Positions 15,503 through 21,723 of a stretch of DNA of 21,930 nucleotides are shown here, one piece after another. A model generated the notes under the pieces. The model was not told the origin of the DNA and did not search any database. It saw only the letters and a list, made by a program, of their open reading frames with translations. The position numbers were made by a program, and so were the translations under genes. Position 1 is the stretch's first letter, and the number at the start of each line of letters is the position of its first letter. Origin of the DNA: a virus; the IMG/VR virus record IMGVR_UViG_3300032897_000035, positions 1 through 21,930 of that record. The stretch is one strand, 5' to 3'.

Positions 15503-15688
15503 CAATGATTGTAACTTCCTTATGGCCCCTTGGGACCTATATATCAAATGAGGTTCGAATTGACGATCTACTACCAACTGTTCCATTGCTATTAAAGCAT
15601 TTACATACTCTGTAAAAGCAATCCGTGTGTCCTTATTCATTTTCAACAAGAGGTCGTTTTCTAGTTTAGTTAGAACATTTTTGTTCAT
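15482..15688 (-). CDS. Small helical protein between portal and scaffold
   Basis: This encodes 68 residues, helical throughout (LTKLENDLLLKMNKDTRIAF, then VNALIAMEQLVVD and IRKLQSLLTLFED). GGAGG lies six bases before the ATG and inside the end of the portal gene, so it is clearly translated after portal. The C-terminal codons also carry the -35 box of the scaffold promoter. A minor head-assembly role is possible from position only; I do not recognise the family. Confidence 0.6.
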   Translation of the reverse strand: MNKNVLTKLENDLLLKMNKDTRIAFTEYVNALIAMEQLVVDRQFEPHLIYRSQGAIRKLQSLLTLFED

Positions 15689-15690
15689 GA

Positions 15691-18027
15691 CTATCCTCCG
15701 TTTGGTTTCATACCTGCCATCTTGACAGCATGCTCTTGTTTACTAGTTTCTAATCTTTCTTTGTGACGATGCGCATGTAATTCAGTAGGACCTATCTCTC
15801 TATTAGCAGCTTCTGTTCCCATTTGGTGAACCGTATCATGATCTTTAACTTCTTGCATTGCAATGGCATCCTCAAAAGATTTTTGCAAATCAGGAGTTAT
15901 GTTGCCAGATTCAGCCAAAACCTTTTCTATAAGTTTTAGTTTGAGAGCTGTGCATTCTTCAGGGACAGCTTCCATTGCTTGCAGTAACATATCTTGAGGA
16001 GTAGTCTGAGCGCGCATCTTTTCATTTGCTGCTTGTTGCTGCTCAGCTTGCATATTTATGCCTGATTGTAACTGAGCTGCTGCTGCTTGATTGACAGCCT
16101 GCATTTGTTGTTCCTGCTCATCACGGGCTCTTTGTTCAGTTTCTGTAAAGAAAATATGCTCATCAACCAATCCTGAACCCTTCATGTTTAATTCCGAAAC
16201 ACGATTCCAGTCCACACGTTTGGCTGCTTCAGGATTTTGAACTACTGTAGTTAATAGATTTGCTAATTTTTGATTAGCAATGTCCCGTGCCATCAGACCA
16301 GACAAACCTTTAGCCGTAACCTTAAAGTCTCCAACAATTGAAGGGTCTTTGCTAAACTTCAAATTGAACCTGATCATATCCCCAATCATAGGGGCTATCA
16401 AGCAATTATCCAAATTGGAAGCTACTACTTTCATGGGAGTTAAGGCATTGTTGAACTGTAATTGAGCACCGCTTGAGGTTCTATTGTGAACACCTTCCCC
16501 ACTCTCACCTTGCAACATTTTAGGTAGAGATGTTTGTTCATCAGATAAATTCATATGAAACTGCATCAACTTTAAAAATTCATCTAGATGAGACTGAGGA
16601 TTAAAAAAGATTATAGGATTTGGAGTAGCACCAGGAAGCTCTGACTCTTCTACCCTAAAGATTTTCCAAGGAGCTATTTCCATAGCTTCTTCTCCAGGGG
16701 CTAGCCTGTTAGTGTGCACCACAGTCATAGGCCCAGCAATCATAGCCATGTTATCACATGCAGAACGAGCTGCTGCATTGATCATGTCTTGAGAATCCCA
16801 CATGTACTCAGCAGGGCCTGAACCCCAAATGGAATGAGGGACCATGTTGTAAGGTGTGAAGTAGAATGGTAATTTGCATCTATATAAATCAGAGACTTGA
16901 AGATAAATTACGCGTCCACCTAACACCCATACTTGGCACATCACTTGTTCGTAACGCTGTGATTCTTCTATCTTGATACCAGCTTTTTCAATGTCATCCC
17001 CGCTCAAGAATCCCCATCGAATTTTTACAATGAAACGATCTGCAGGACAATTCATCTGAAACTGTTGGTTGGTTATGTTTATGACTGATTCCCATCGTTC
17101 AGGTGTCCAATCACCATTCTTGGTTTTCTGCAAAACTTCTTTTATGATGTCAGCTTTGAATCCATCGAGTTTTGTCAAATCCATAACCTGACTTCTGTTC
17201 AATACTTTTCGTATTGTAACAAACATCAAATCTTCAGTTTTATGAGCAGCAGGGTCAGGATATACTTCAAAAGGATTATAAGCTTCTAATTGTGGACGAT
17301 ATTCATCCACATAACCTGAGGCTTCCATCGAAGGAAGATTTATAATCTTTTGCCATCGTTTCATCAACTCAGGATCTTCATTTCGTTTGGCAGCTTCAGG
17401 ACTCTGGTAAGTAGGAACAGCGAAAGGCGCTCCTACTATAGAAATCCCGTATTCACATAAATGTAGAGTTGTTTGTTGTAATACCATAGCCCAATTGGTC
17501 TCATCCAATTGGCTGCTTATCTTTCTTGTCATATTTTCAGCAGCTTTGTCTGCGGCTTCTTTTATTGCTTTTCTTATATCTTCAGGAGGAAGATTTTTTT
17601 GAAGTAGTTGTAGTAATAGTTCTGGAATAAAAGGATCTCTTGTCGAAGACACATCCCAGGCATTCTCTCCAGGAGGAAGTGCTACTTCCATCAACCTAGC
17701 ATGAGCGTTAGATACTTTAGGACGAGTGACTTGAACAAAGACTCTAGAATTACCACCGTTGTAATTTATGTCAGGAGAATACACACCTTTACAATTCTGA
17801 TGGCATCGTATCCAAATGTTTTCTTGGAATAGTCTGGCCGAACGACATTGAGTAAACTCATCCTCAACTTTAGCCGCAAGATGGTCTATCTCCTCATCAT
17901 CAGCTCGTTGTAGTATTTTTGCTACTTTTGATTCAGAAGATTCTGGCTTCTGAAACAAATCTTGATAAGAATTATCTGTTGGATTGTTTAACTTTTGTGG
18001 TCCTTGAGATGGATCTTCATAGGCCAT
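15691..18027 (-). CDS. Portal protein, large podovirus type
   Basis: This encodes 778 residues, close to the long P22-like class. The N-terminus has a helical EDEFTQCRSARLFQENIWIR region, then the wing and stem regions (YNPFEVYPDPAAHKTEDLMF, PFYFTPYNMVPHSIWGSGPA, SQDMINAAARSACDNMAMIA), typical of this portal family. From about residue 630 the C-terminus is Gln/Ala rich (QEQQMQAVNQAAAAQ) and helical, matching a barrel or crown extension into the head. The ATG is two bases after the large terminase stop, with GGAG as SD. It forms the 12-subunit vertex through which DNA is packaged and ejected. The last 40 residues are His/Lys/Glu rich. Confidence 0.9.
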   Translation of the reverse strand: MAYEDPSQGPQKLNNPTDNSYQDLFQKPESSESKVAKILQRADDEEIDHLAAKVEDEFTQCRSARLFQENIWIRCHQNCKGVYSPDINYNGGNSRVFVQVTRPKVSNAHARLMEVALPPGENAWDVSSTRDPFIPELLLQLLQKNLPPEDIRKAIKEAADKAAENMTRKISSQLDETNWAMVLQQTTLHLCEYGISIVGAPFAVPTYQSPEAAKRNEDPELMKRWQKIINLPSMEASGYVDEYRPQLEAYNPFEVYPDPAAHKTEDLMFVTIRKVLNRSQVMDLTKLDGFKADIIKEVLQKTKNGDWTPERWESVINITNQQFQMNCPADRFIVKIRWGFLSGDDIEKAGIKIEESQRYEQVMCQVWVLGGRVIYLQVSDLYRCKLPFYFTPYNMVPHSIWGSGPAEYMWDSQDMINAAARSACDNMAMIAGPMTVVHTNRLAPGEEAMEIAPWKIFRVEESELPGATPNPIIFFNPQSHLDEFLKLMQFHMNLSDEQTSLPKMLQGESGEGVHNRTSSGAQLQFNNALTPMKVVASNLDNCLIAPMIGDMIRFNLKFSKDPSIVGDFKVTAKGLSGLMARDIANQKLANLLTTVVQNPEAAKRVDWNRVSELNMKGSGLVDEHIFFTETEQRARDEQEQQMQAVNQAAAAQLQSGINMQAEQQQAANEKMRAQTTPQDMLLQAMEAVPEECTALKLKLIEKVLAESGNITPDLQKSFEDAIAMQEVKDHDTVHQMGTEAANREIGPTELHAHRHKERLETSKQEHAVKMAGMKPNGG

Positions 18028-18029
18028 TC

Positions 18030-19430
18030 TTACACTCCAATGTTTTTATCAAACGGTTTCCACTCTTTTACAGTAACGATACGTTTGTTGTTTCGCCTAA
18101 ATCCTTGGGTCTCAGCTTTTTCATAATTCGCAACAGCATGGGTAAAAGCATCAACCAAGTCATCATCTTTTTTATCTATTTCTACCTTGTTGTTTTTATT
18201 CATCTTAGTATGATAGTTTCTTATCTGGCTCATCAATTCAGGACATTTATCTTTGAAGATGAACAATCTTCCTTCAGACATTAGAGATCTTGCTTTTTCT
18301 ATCCTAGCCCAAACTTCTCTACCAGCACTGAACAAAATCATTCCTTCTTTTTTGAACTCATTGGCTACACAATCACCATTCTGAAAATTATTATTAAAGG
18401 CATCATGAGAAGCAGCAAAAGGCATATCCCAGTGCCTGAGAAATCTACCTACATCCGAAGCACTCTTTTGTTTTGCGTAATACTCACCATATATATAGAT
18501 GATGTTAGTTTCTCGATCCCAAGCTAATTGGATCGCTCCTGTGGGATGGTTGTATCCAATATCCATCCCTGCCAGTCGGGGCCAATAAGAAGGTATTTCA
18601 AAACTATCACATGAGTATTCCCAAGGCTCGAAAGAGAATATCTGACCCCCTCCTATTGCTGGTATACCATGTCTTCGGGCTCTGGCTTGTAATTCATCCA
18701 ACCCTTTTAGCATTTCAGTTATGGTTTCCTCATCTAACCAAGGAACGTCATCCATAGAAATGCTAAAGATTTGGGCTTTATCATCTTCCAACAATTGCCT
18801 GCATACTACAGGGTTTGAAGATAATGGAGTAAAGGCATACAACAAATACCCCTTCTTGACCATAACCCTCATCTTACATTCTGCATGAATACCTTCAGGA
18901 GGTTCTTCGTCAAAGCACACAATATCAATGGTTGAGCTTTGGAAGTGTTCTCGTTCTTGCTCATAGGATAAGAACACCAAAGTTGACCATCCACCAGAGG
19001 TGTGTTTTACTCTCACTTGTTGGTACGCATTCGGTATACCTGGTTTTTTTGTAAAACCGTTTTCAAAATCCATACAGTCTTTTGGAATAAACCCTGTTCC
19101 AAAATGACCGATCTCCCCTAACAATCCTTTTTGAAGATTATCTCTTACTTTCTCAGAGTTGACACCTACTACCCACATTTCTATAGGTCGATTGTATCTA
19201 ATACCATTCCAATCTTTTGGATATCTTCCTGTTAACTGGGTTGCTATCTCATACATCAAAGTAGAAGATTTTCCTGTTTGGTTTCCTGCCACAAGGGCTT
19301 TCTTATGACTACTGCAATCTAGGAAAGCTTTTTGTTTTCCAAAAGGTTCCCAGTGAGTCAGTTTGTTTTCTGATCTCAGTTTTATCAGGTTTTCAGCTAA
19401 CTTCAGGGCTTCGTGAATATTACCGCTCAT
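18030..19430 (-). CDS. terL: Terminase large subunit (packaging ATPase and nuclease)
   Basis: This encodes 466 residues. The ATPase half shows Walker A GNQTGKSS (49-56), Walker B IDIVCFDEE (168-176) and motif III AFTP (199-202). The nuclease half shows the RNase H-like acidic residues: D290 in GMDIGYNHPTG, D343 in AASHDAF, and D422-D427 in DDDLVDAF. A run typical of this family precedes Walker B (FLSYEQEREHFQSSTIDIVC). It cuts concatemers and drives DNA through the portal encoded next. The start is fixed by an in-frame TGA five codons upstream and no nearer start. No SD precedes the ATG, but a promoter-like -10 box does (19437-19442), so the transcript may be leaderless. Confidence 0.95.
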   Translation of the reverse strand: MSGNIHEALKLAENLIKLRSENKLTHWEPFGKQKAFLDCSSHKKALVAGNQTGKSSTLMYEIATQLTGRYPKDWNGIRYNRPIEMWVVGVNSEKVRDNLQKGLLGEIGHFGTGFIPKDCMDFENGFTKKPGIPNAYQQVRVKHTSGGWSTLVFLSYEQEREHFQSSTIDIVCFDEEPPEGIHAECKMRVMVKKGYLLYAFTPLSSNPVVCRQLLEDDKAQIFSISMDDVPWLDEETITEMLKGLDELQARARRHGIPAIGGGQIFSFEPWEYSCDSFEIPSYWPRLAGMDIGYNHPTGAIQLAWDRETNIIYIYGEYYAKQKSASDVGRFLRHWDMPFAASHDAFNNNFQNGDCVANEFKKEGMILFSAGREVWARIEKARSLMSEGRLFIFKDKCPELMSQIRNYHTKMNKNNKVEIDKKDDDLVDAFTHAVANYEKAETQGFRRNNKRIVTVKEWKPFDKNIGV

Positions 19431-19436
19431 TGTTAA

Positions 19437-19465
19437 ATGATATCAGCTTGCTATCTTATCAGCAA
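19437..19465 (-). promoter_or_regulatory. Candidate promoter giving a leaderless large terminase mRNA
   Basis: On the minus strand TTGCTG (19465-19460) and TATCAT (19442-19437) are 17 bases apart. The -10 box ends six bases before the ATG, so transcription would start at or next to the A of ATG. The -35 match is weak (3/6). Direct repeats TATCAGC (19441-19447 and 19457-19463) overlap it and could be an operator. Confidence 0.35.
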
Positions 19466-19514
19466 TATGTCATCATGGATCAAGGCAAGTCGACGCCTTA
19501 CTAGGAGATCAAAA

Positions 19515-19694
19515 ATGGCTAAACATGTTCACAACCCAGAATCGCACGGACCGGAAGCTTTGACAGGCAACATTGATCATGTCGGAGATGGCCGTATGAT
19601 TGGTAACGTTGGTCCAGGTAAACCTCAGCCACAGACAAGTATTGTCAGTGACACTAGAGATTTAGGTTATGGTAATAAAGGAAATGACAAGTAA
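19515..19694 (+). CDS. Small GKPQPQ-motif protein 1, opposite to the late operon
   Basis: This encodes 59 residues. The ATG at 19515 was chosen over upstream in-frame codons because AGGAG stands seven bases before it and the upstream extension has unrelated composition. It is Gly/Asn/His rich, with GKPQPQTSIVSDTR at 35-48. The next plus-strand gene carries the same motif and starts on the stop codon (TAATG), so the two are coupled. It lies between the two terminase genes but is transcribed against them. No known domain is seen; a small virion or regulatory moron-type product is a guess. Confidence 0.6.
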   Translation: MAKHVHNPESHGPEALTGNIDHVGDGRMIGNVGPGKPQPQTSIVSDTRDLGYGNKGNDK

Positions 19695-19921
19695 TGGCCA
19701 AATGTAAGAATCCAGGCTTCAACCAAGATTTCAGATATCCTTATGAGAAGAAGAAACCTATAGACTTAAAGGGCGCTGGCCTTAAACCTATAGACTTTCA
19801 AGATGAGGATATGCCGACAATCACCATTCATGAAATGGGAAAAGTGAATATTGGAAAACCACAACCCCAAAGCTCACAGGTTGTCTCAACTAGGCCAAAA
19901 GAGAAGAAGGGCAAAAAGTAA
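19694..19921 (+). CDS. Small GKPQPQ-motif protein 2, paralogue of its neighbour
   Basis: This encodes 75 residues. Near the end it has GKPQPQSSQVVSTR (54-67), aligning with the motif of the preceding protein, and the N-termini are alike (MAKHVHNPE, MAKCKNPG). It also holds an internal KPID(L/F) duplication (21-24 and 31-34) and a Lys-rich tail. The start codon overlaps the previous stop by one base. Synonymous codons in the shared motif differ between the genes, which fits an old duplication kept for protein sequence. A strong terminator follows. Function unknown. Confidence 0.6.
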   Translation: MAKCKNPGFNQDFRYPYEKKKPIDLKGAGLKPIDFQDEDMPTITIHEMGKVNIGKPQPQSSQVVSTRPKEKKGKK

Positions 19922-19956
19922 AAATAAGAATTCTCTGGTAATTAATATCGTACCTT

Positions 19957-19996
19957 GAGGGAGAGATTGTGTTGACAGTCTCTCCCTCTTTCTTTT
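19957..19996 (+). terminator. Rho-independent terminator of the GKPQPQ gene pair
   Basis: A perfect 10-bp stem (GAGGGAGAGA with TCTCTCCCTC) encloses a 12-base loop and is followed by TTTCTTTT on the plus strand. The T-rich tail overlaps the last codon and stop of the oppositely oriented small terminase gene. There is no T-tract on the minus strand, so it acts on plus-strand transcripts. Confidence 0.8.
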
Positions 19997-20720
19997 ATTC
20001 GTTCTCTTCTTTGTATTCTAGACTATCCATTGTTCCAGAAGACATCAATAGATCCCGTATATCAGGATGAGTGTTCAGAATCTCAATTAGTTTCTTACGA
20101 GCTTCTTCCTCATTATTTGCAGATACATTTTCATTTATATTTCTCTGTTTAGATTGGAACTTTTCATTTAAATTACCGGCATGTTGGATAAGCGCATCAT
20201 GTGCGATTTTCGCATGGGATATTTTGTTTTTGTCTAAACGTTTGGTATCAGGATCTTTTTTGCCAGCTTCTCTGACATAATCCAATCCCTCTTGAGCTAA
20301 TGCCTCTGCACGAAACTTTTCAGCCTTCACTAATTCTGCCTTGAAGTCAGGATGAGAATCCTGCCATCTAGATATTTCTATTGCTGTAGGAAAACTTTCA
20401 TATTCATTACCCTCTTCTATTATTTCAACTAGAGAGAGTCCCTCATAGGTCAAAGTTATAATCAATTCCATCATTTCGTATCTATTAAGTCTTTCATCAT
20501 CAACCACAAAGATCTTCTCACTTGCGTTGTAAGTTTCTCTTCTCTTAGCTTGATCAAATCGAGCACGAGCCGCCCTAAAGGAAGTCTCGTCGTTCCAAAG
20601 CCTTGGATCTTTTTGCTTCTCGGGCCTGTGCCTCACTAGGGGAAATTTCTTTAAAGGTGATTCGGCCAGATTCTTTAATGACCGGTTCGACAAGTCCTCC
20701 AGTTCCTGATTCTTTTTCAT
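19995..20720 (-). CDS. terS: Terminase small subunit
   Basis: This encodes 241 residues from the ATG at 20720; a TTG at 20738 would add six residues but has no SD. GGAG lies 12 bases before the ATG, so translation may depend on the overlapping upstream HTH gene. The core (about 90-190) has the small-terminase pattern: a helical YEGLSLVEIIEEG, a recognition-like ISRWQDSHPDFKAELVKAEK, then helices AEALAQEGLDYVREA and HAKIAHDALIQHAGNLNEKF. The C-terminus is acidic and would contact the large subunit. The first 49 codons overlap the HTH gene in another frame. It recognises the packaging site on DNA. The large subunit lies downstream but separated by two opposite-strand genes. Confidence 0.75.
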   Translation of the reverse strand: MKKNQELEDLSNRSLKNLAESPLKKFPLVRHRPEKQKDPRLWNDETSFRAARARFDQAKRRETYNASEKIFVVDDERLNRYEMMELIITLTYEGLSLVEIIEEGNEYESFPTAIEISRWQDSHPDFKAELVKAEKFRAEALAQEGLDYVREAGKKDPDTKRLDKNKISHAKIAHDALIQHAGNLNEKFQSKQRNINENVSANNEEEARKKLIEILNTHPDIRDLLMSSGTMDSLEYKEENE

Positions 20721-20925
20721 GATGACGTTTGTCTCCAATAGAACAACTTATACCAGTTTTTTCCGACAACTCTATCCATTCTTTACTTATAAGAAGTTTG
20801 TTTCCAAACATTGTAGCAGGTATCAACTTTTCATTTATCTTTCTGCGTATAGTTAAAGCACATACTCCAAATCGTTCTGCTACTTCATCTATAGAATACC
20901 AATCCTTCTGAGGTCTTAATGCCAT
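20575..20925 (-). CDS. Excisionase-type (HTH_17/MerR-like) DNA-binding protein
   Basis: This encodes 116 residues. Residues about 9-52 match the excisionase-type winged HTH: WYSIDEVAERFGVCALTIRR, then NEKLIPATMFGNKLLISKEW. The C-terminal half is charged and disordered-looking (SPSEAQAREAKRSKALERRD). AAGGA lies nine bases before the ATG, which overlaps the end of the zinc-ribbon gene. Its last 146 bases overlap the small terminase gene out of phase, and it ends in CTT TAG. Since lambda Nu1-type small terminases begin with this kind of HTH, it may be the DNA-binding part of packaging, alone or fused by frameshift. A plain regulator is the alternative. Confidence 0.7.
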   Translation of the reverse strand: MALRPQKDWYSIDEVAERFGVCALTIRRKINEKLIPATMFGNKLLISKEWIELSEKTGISCSIGDKRHHEKESGTGGLVEPVIKESGRITFKEISPSEAQAREAKRSKALERRDFL

Positions 20926-21128
20926 ACCATACTATCCTTAATCCATCGCAAAGTGGAAATAGAACCACAACAAGGGCATTCACCATAATCATGTTCACGC
21001 TCTGACAAAAATACTGCATGCTCTCCACAAGCACAGAACATATGCTTACACATCCTCCAGCTTAAAATCATAGTTTCAATTTCACTTCTACTCTTAATAT
21101 TTTTTGCTTTAAGGTTCGGATGTTGCAC
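20916..21128 (-). CDS. Small zinc-ribbon protein
   Basis: This encodes 70 residues. The start is a GTG at 21128, six bases after a strong GGAGG; an in-frame extension to 21353 would run antisense through a plus-strand gene with its own signals. The C-terminal half carries cysteines at 27, 32, 34, 51, 53 and 54, with FCACG and GECPCCGS as the likely metal-binding knuckles. It is the first gene of the minus-strand unit, just below a promoter, and overlaps the HTH gene start by 10 bases. DNA or protein binding is likely; the specific role is unknown. Confidence 0.6.
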   Translation of the reverse strand: MQHPNLKAKNIKSRSEIETMILSWRMCKHMFCACGEHAVFLSEREHDYGECPCCGSISTLRWIKDSMVWH

Positions 21129-21151
21129 AAGAAACCTCCAGATACTATAAT
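21123..21151 (+). promoter_or_regulatory. Sigma70-like promoter for the basic/His-repeat gene pair
   Basis: TTGCAC (21123-21128) and a perfect TATAAT (21146-21151) are 17 bases apart, and a G-rich SD-like stretch (21159-21165) lies upstream of the ATG at 21172. The -35 box overlaps the GTG start of the minus-strand zinc-ribbon gene, so the two units share one control region. Confidence 0.6.
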
Positions 21152-21178
21152 TATGCACGGGGGAAGAAATAATGGCAA
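21150..21178 (-). promoter_or_regulatory. Sigma70-like promoter for the zinc-ribbon/HTH/terminase unit
   Basis: On the minus strand TTGCCA (21178-21173, 5/6) and CATAAT (21155-21150, 5/6) are 17 bases apart, and the SD and GTG of the zinc-ribbon gene follow at 21139 and 21128. Its -35 box lies in the first codons of the plus-strand gene. Its -10 box overlaps the -10 box of the divergent plus-strand promoter. Confidence 0.6.
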
Positions 21179-21384
21179 CCAAGAAAAAGACAATGAAACA
21201 ACCTTTGATCAAACCTGAGAATAAAGGAAAGTTTACTAAGAAGGCTAAAGAACATGGTGAAAGTGTTTCTAAATACGCAAAGGAGGTTTTACAAGAAGGA
21301 AGTAAAGCAAGCGCAACTACAAAGAAGGAAGCTAATTTTGCTCGTAACGCCAAGAAATGGAATCATTCTAAAAAGGGAAAATAA
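21172..21384 (+). CDS. Small basic protein (FARNAKKW type)
   Basis: This encodes 70 residues, about a third Lys. The middle FTKKAKEHGESVSKYAKEVL (21-40) looks like a short helix-turn-helix unit, and NFARNAKKW (55-63) is a tail motif that I associate with small conserved phage proteins of unknown function found near terminase genes. It directly follows a promoter and ends in TAATG with the next gene, so the two are co-translated. Nucleic-acid binding is suggested by charge only. Family identity is from memory of the pattern and unsure. Confidence 0.6.
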   Translation: MATKKKTMKQPLIKPENKGKFTKKAKEHGESVSKYAKEVLQEGSKASATTKKEANFARNAKKWNHSKKGK

Positions 21385-21614
21385 TGTTTGAAAGAACACA
21401 GTTCGTCAGTTGTATCACTGATGATTTATTAAAGGAGCTAGGAATGGCTGCAAAGAAAGCAGAGCATATAACACTAAAGAAAGTTCATGCCAAACATGAG
21501 AAAGAGCACAAAGAGGTTCATGCTAAGCATGAGTCTGCTCACAAAACAATGCACTCTAAACATGAGAAGGAAGTCAAAAAAGTGCATGAGAAGTATGAAA
21601 AGAAGAAGAAGTAA
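21384..21614 (+). CDS. His/Lys-rich 11-residue repeat protein
   Basis: This encodes 76 residues from the ATG at 21384, which shares a base with the previous stop and has AAGGGA nearby. An internal ATG at 21444 has a better SD (AAAGGAG, six bases away) and would give 56 residues starting MAAKKAEH, so either or both may be used. Residues 32-75 are four 11-residue repeats on the plan K-x-(V/M)-H-x-K-(H/Y)-E-x-x-(H/V/K), a hendecad-type coiled coil with nine histidines. Metal binding, acid sensing or DNA binding are possible. A strong terminator follows 20 bases downstream. Function unknown. Confidence 0.65.
   Translation: MFERTQFVSCITDDLLKELGMAAKKAEHITLKKVHAKHEKEHKEVHAKHESAHKTMHSKHEKEVKKVHEKYEKKKK
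21477..21608 (+). repeat. Four tandem 33-base units inside the His/Lys-rich gene
   Basis: The coding sequence repeats every 33 bases, encoding KKVHAKHEKEH, KEVHAKHESAH, KTMHSKHEKEV and KKVHEKYEKKK. Base identity between units is partial, so copies have diverged while protein period is kept. Confidence 0.8.
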
Positions 21615-21634
21615 ACTTTAATTCATACAAACCT

Positions 21635-21662
21635 AAAGGAGGTCAAAAGACCTCCTTTTTTT
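21635..21662 (+). terminator. Strong rho-independent terminator
   Basis: A perfect 10-bp stem (AAAGGAGGTC with GACCTCCTTT) with AAAA loop is followed by a run of T residues. It ends the plus-strand pair that begins at 21172. Confidence 0.9.
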
Positions 21663-21675
21663 AATAAAATTTAAC

Positions 21676-21703
21676 ATGACTTTGTTCCAAGAGTTCTTAT
21701 ACT
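21676..21703 (+). promoter_or_regulatory. Possible promoter for the rightmost gene
   Basis: ATGACT (21676-21681, 4/6) and TATACT (21698-21703, 5/6) are 16 bases apart and come after a terminator, where a new promoter is expected. The start point would be close to the SD at 21711. Confidence 0.35.
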
Positions 21704-21723
21704 TTTAATCAGGAGGCGAACTA

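Noticed and set aside
19482-19499. AAGGC/GCCTT hairpin before the first GKPQPQ gene as a terminator
   Set aside because: The stem is only 5 bp and there is no T-tract on either strand.
19437-19514. Upstream extension of the first GKPQPQ gene
   Set aside because: It has no SD, overlaps the terL promoter region, and the ATG at 19515 has AGGAG at good spacing.
19972-19977. TTGACA as a plus-strand -35 box
   Set aside because: It lies in the terminator loop and no -10 box is found at suitable spacing.
21129-21353. Long N-terminal extension of the zinc-ribbon gene with a signal-peptide-like start
   Set aside because: It is antisense to the supported plus-strand gene at 21172-21384, while GTG at 21128 has a strong GGAGG site.
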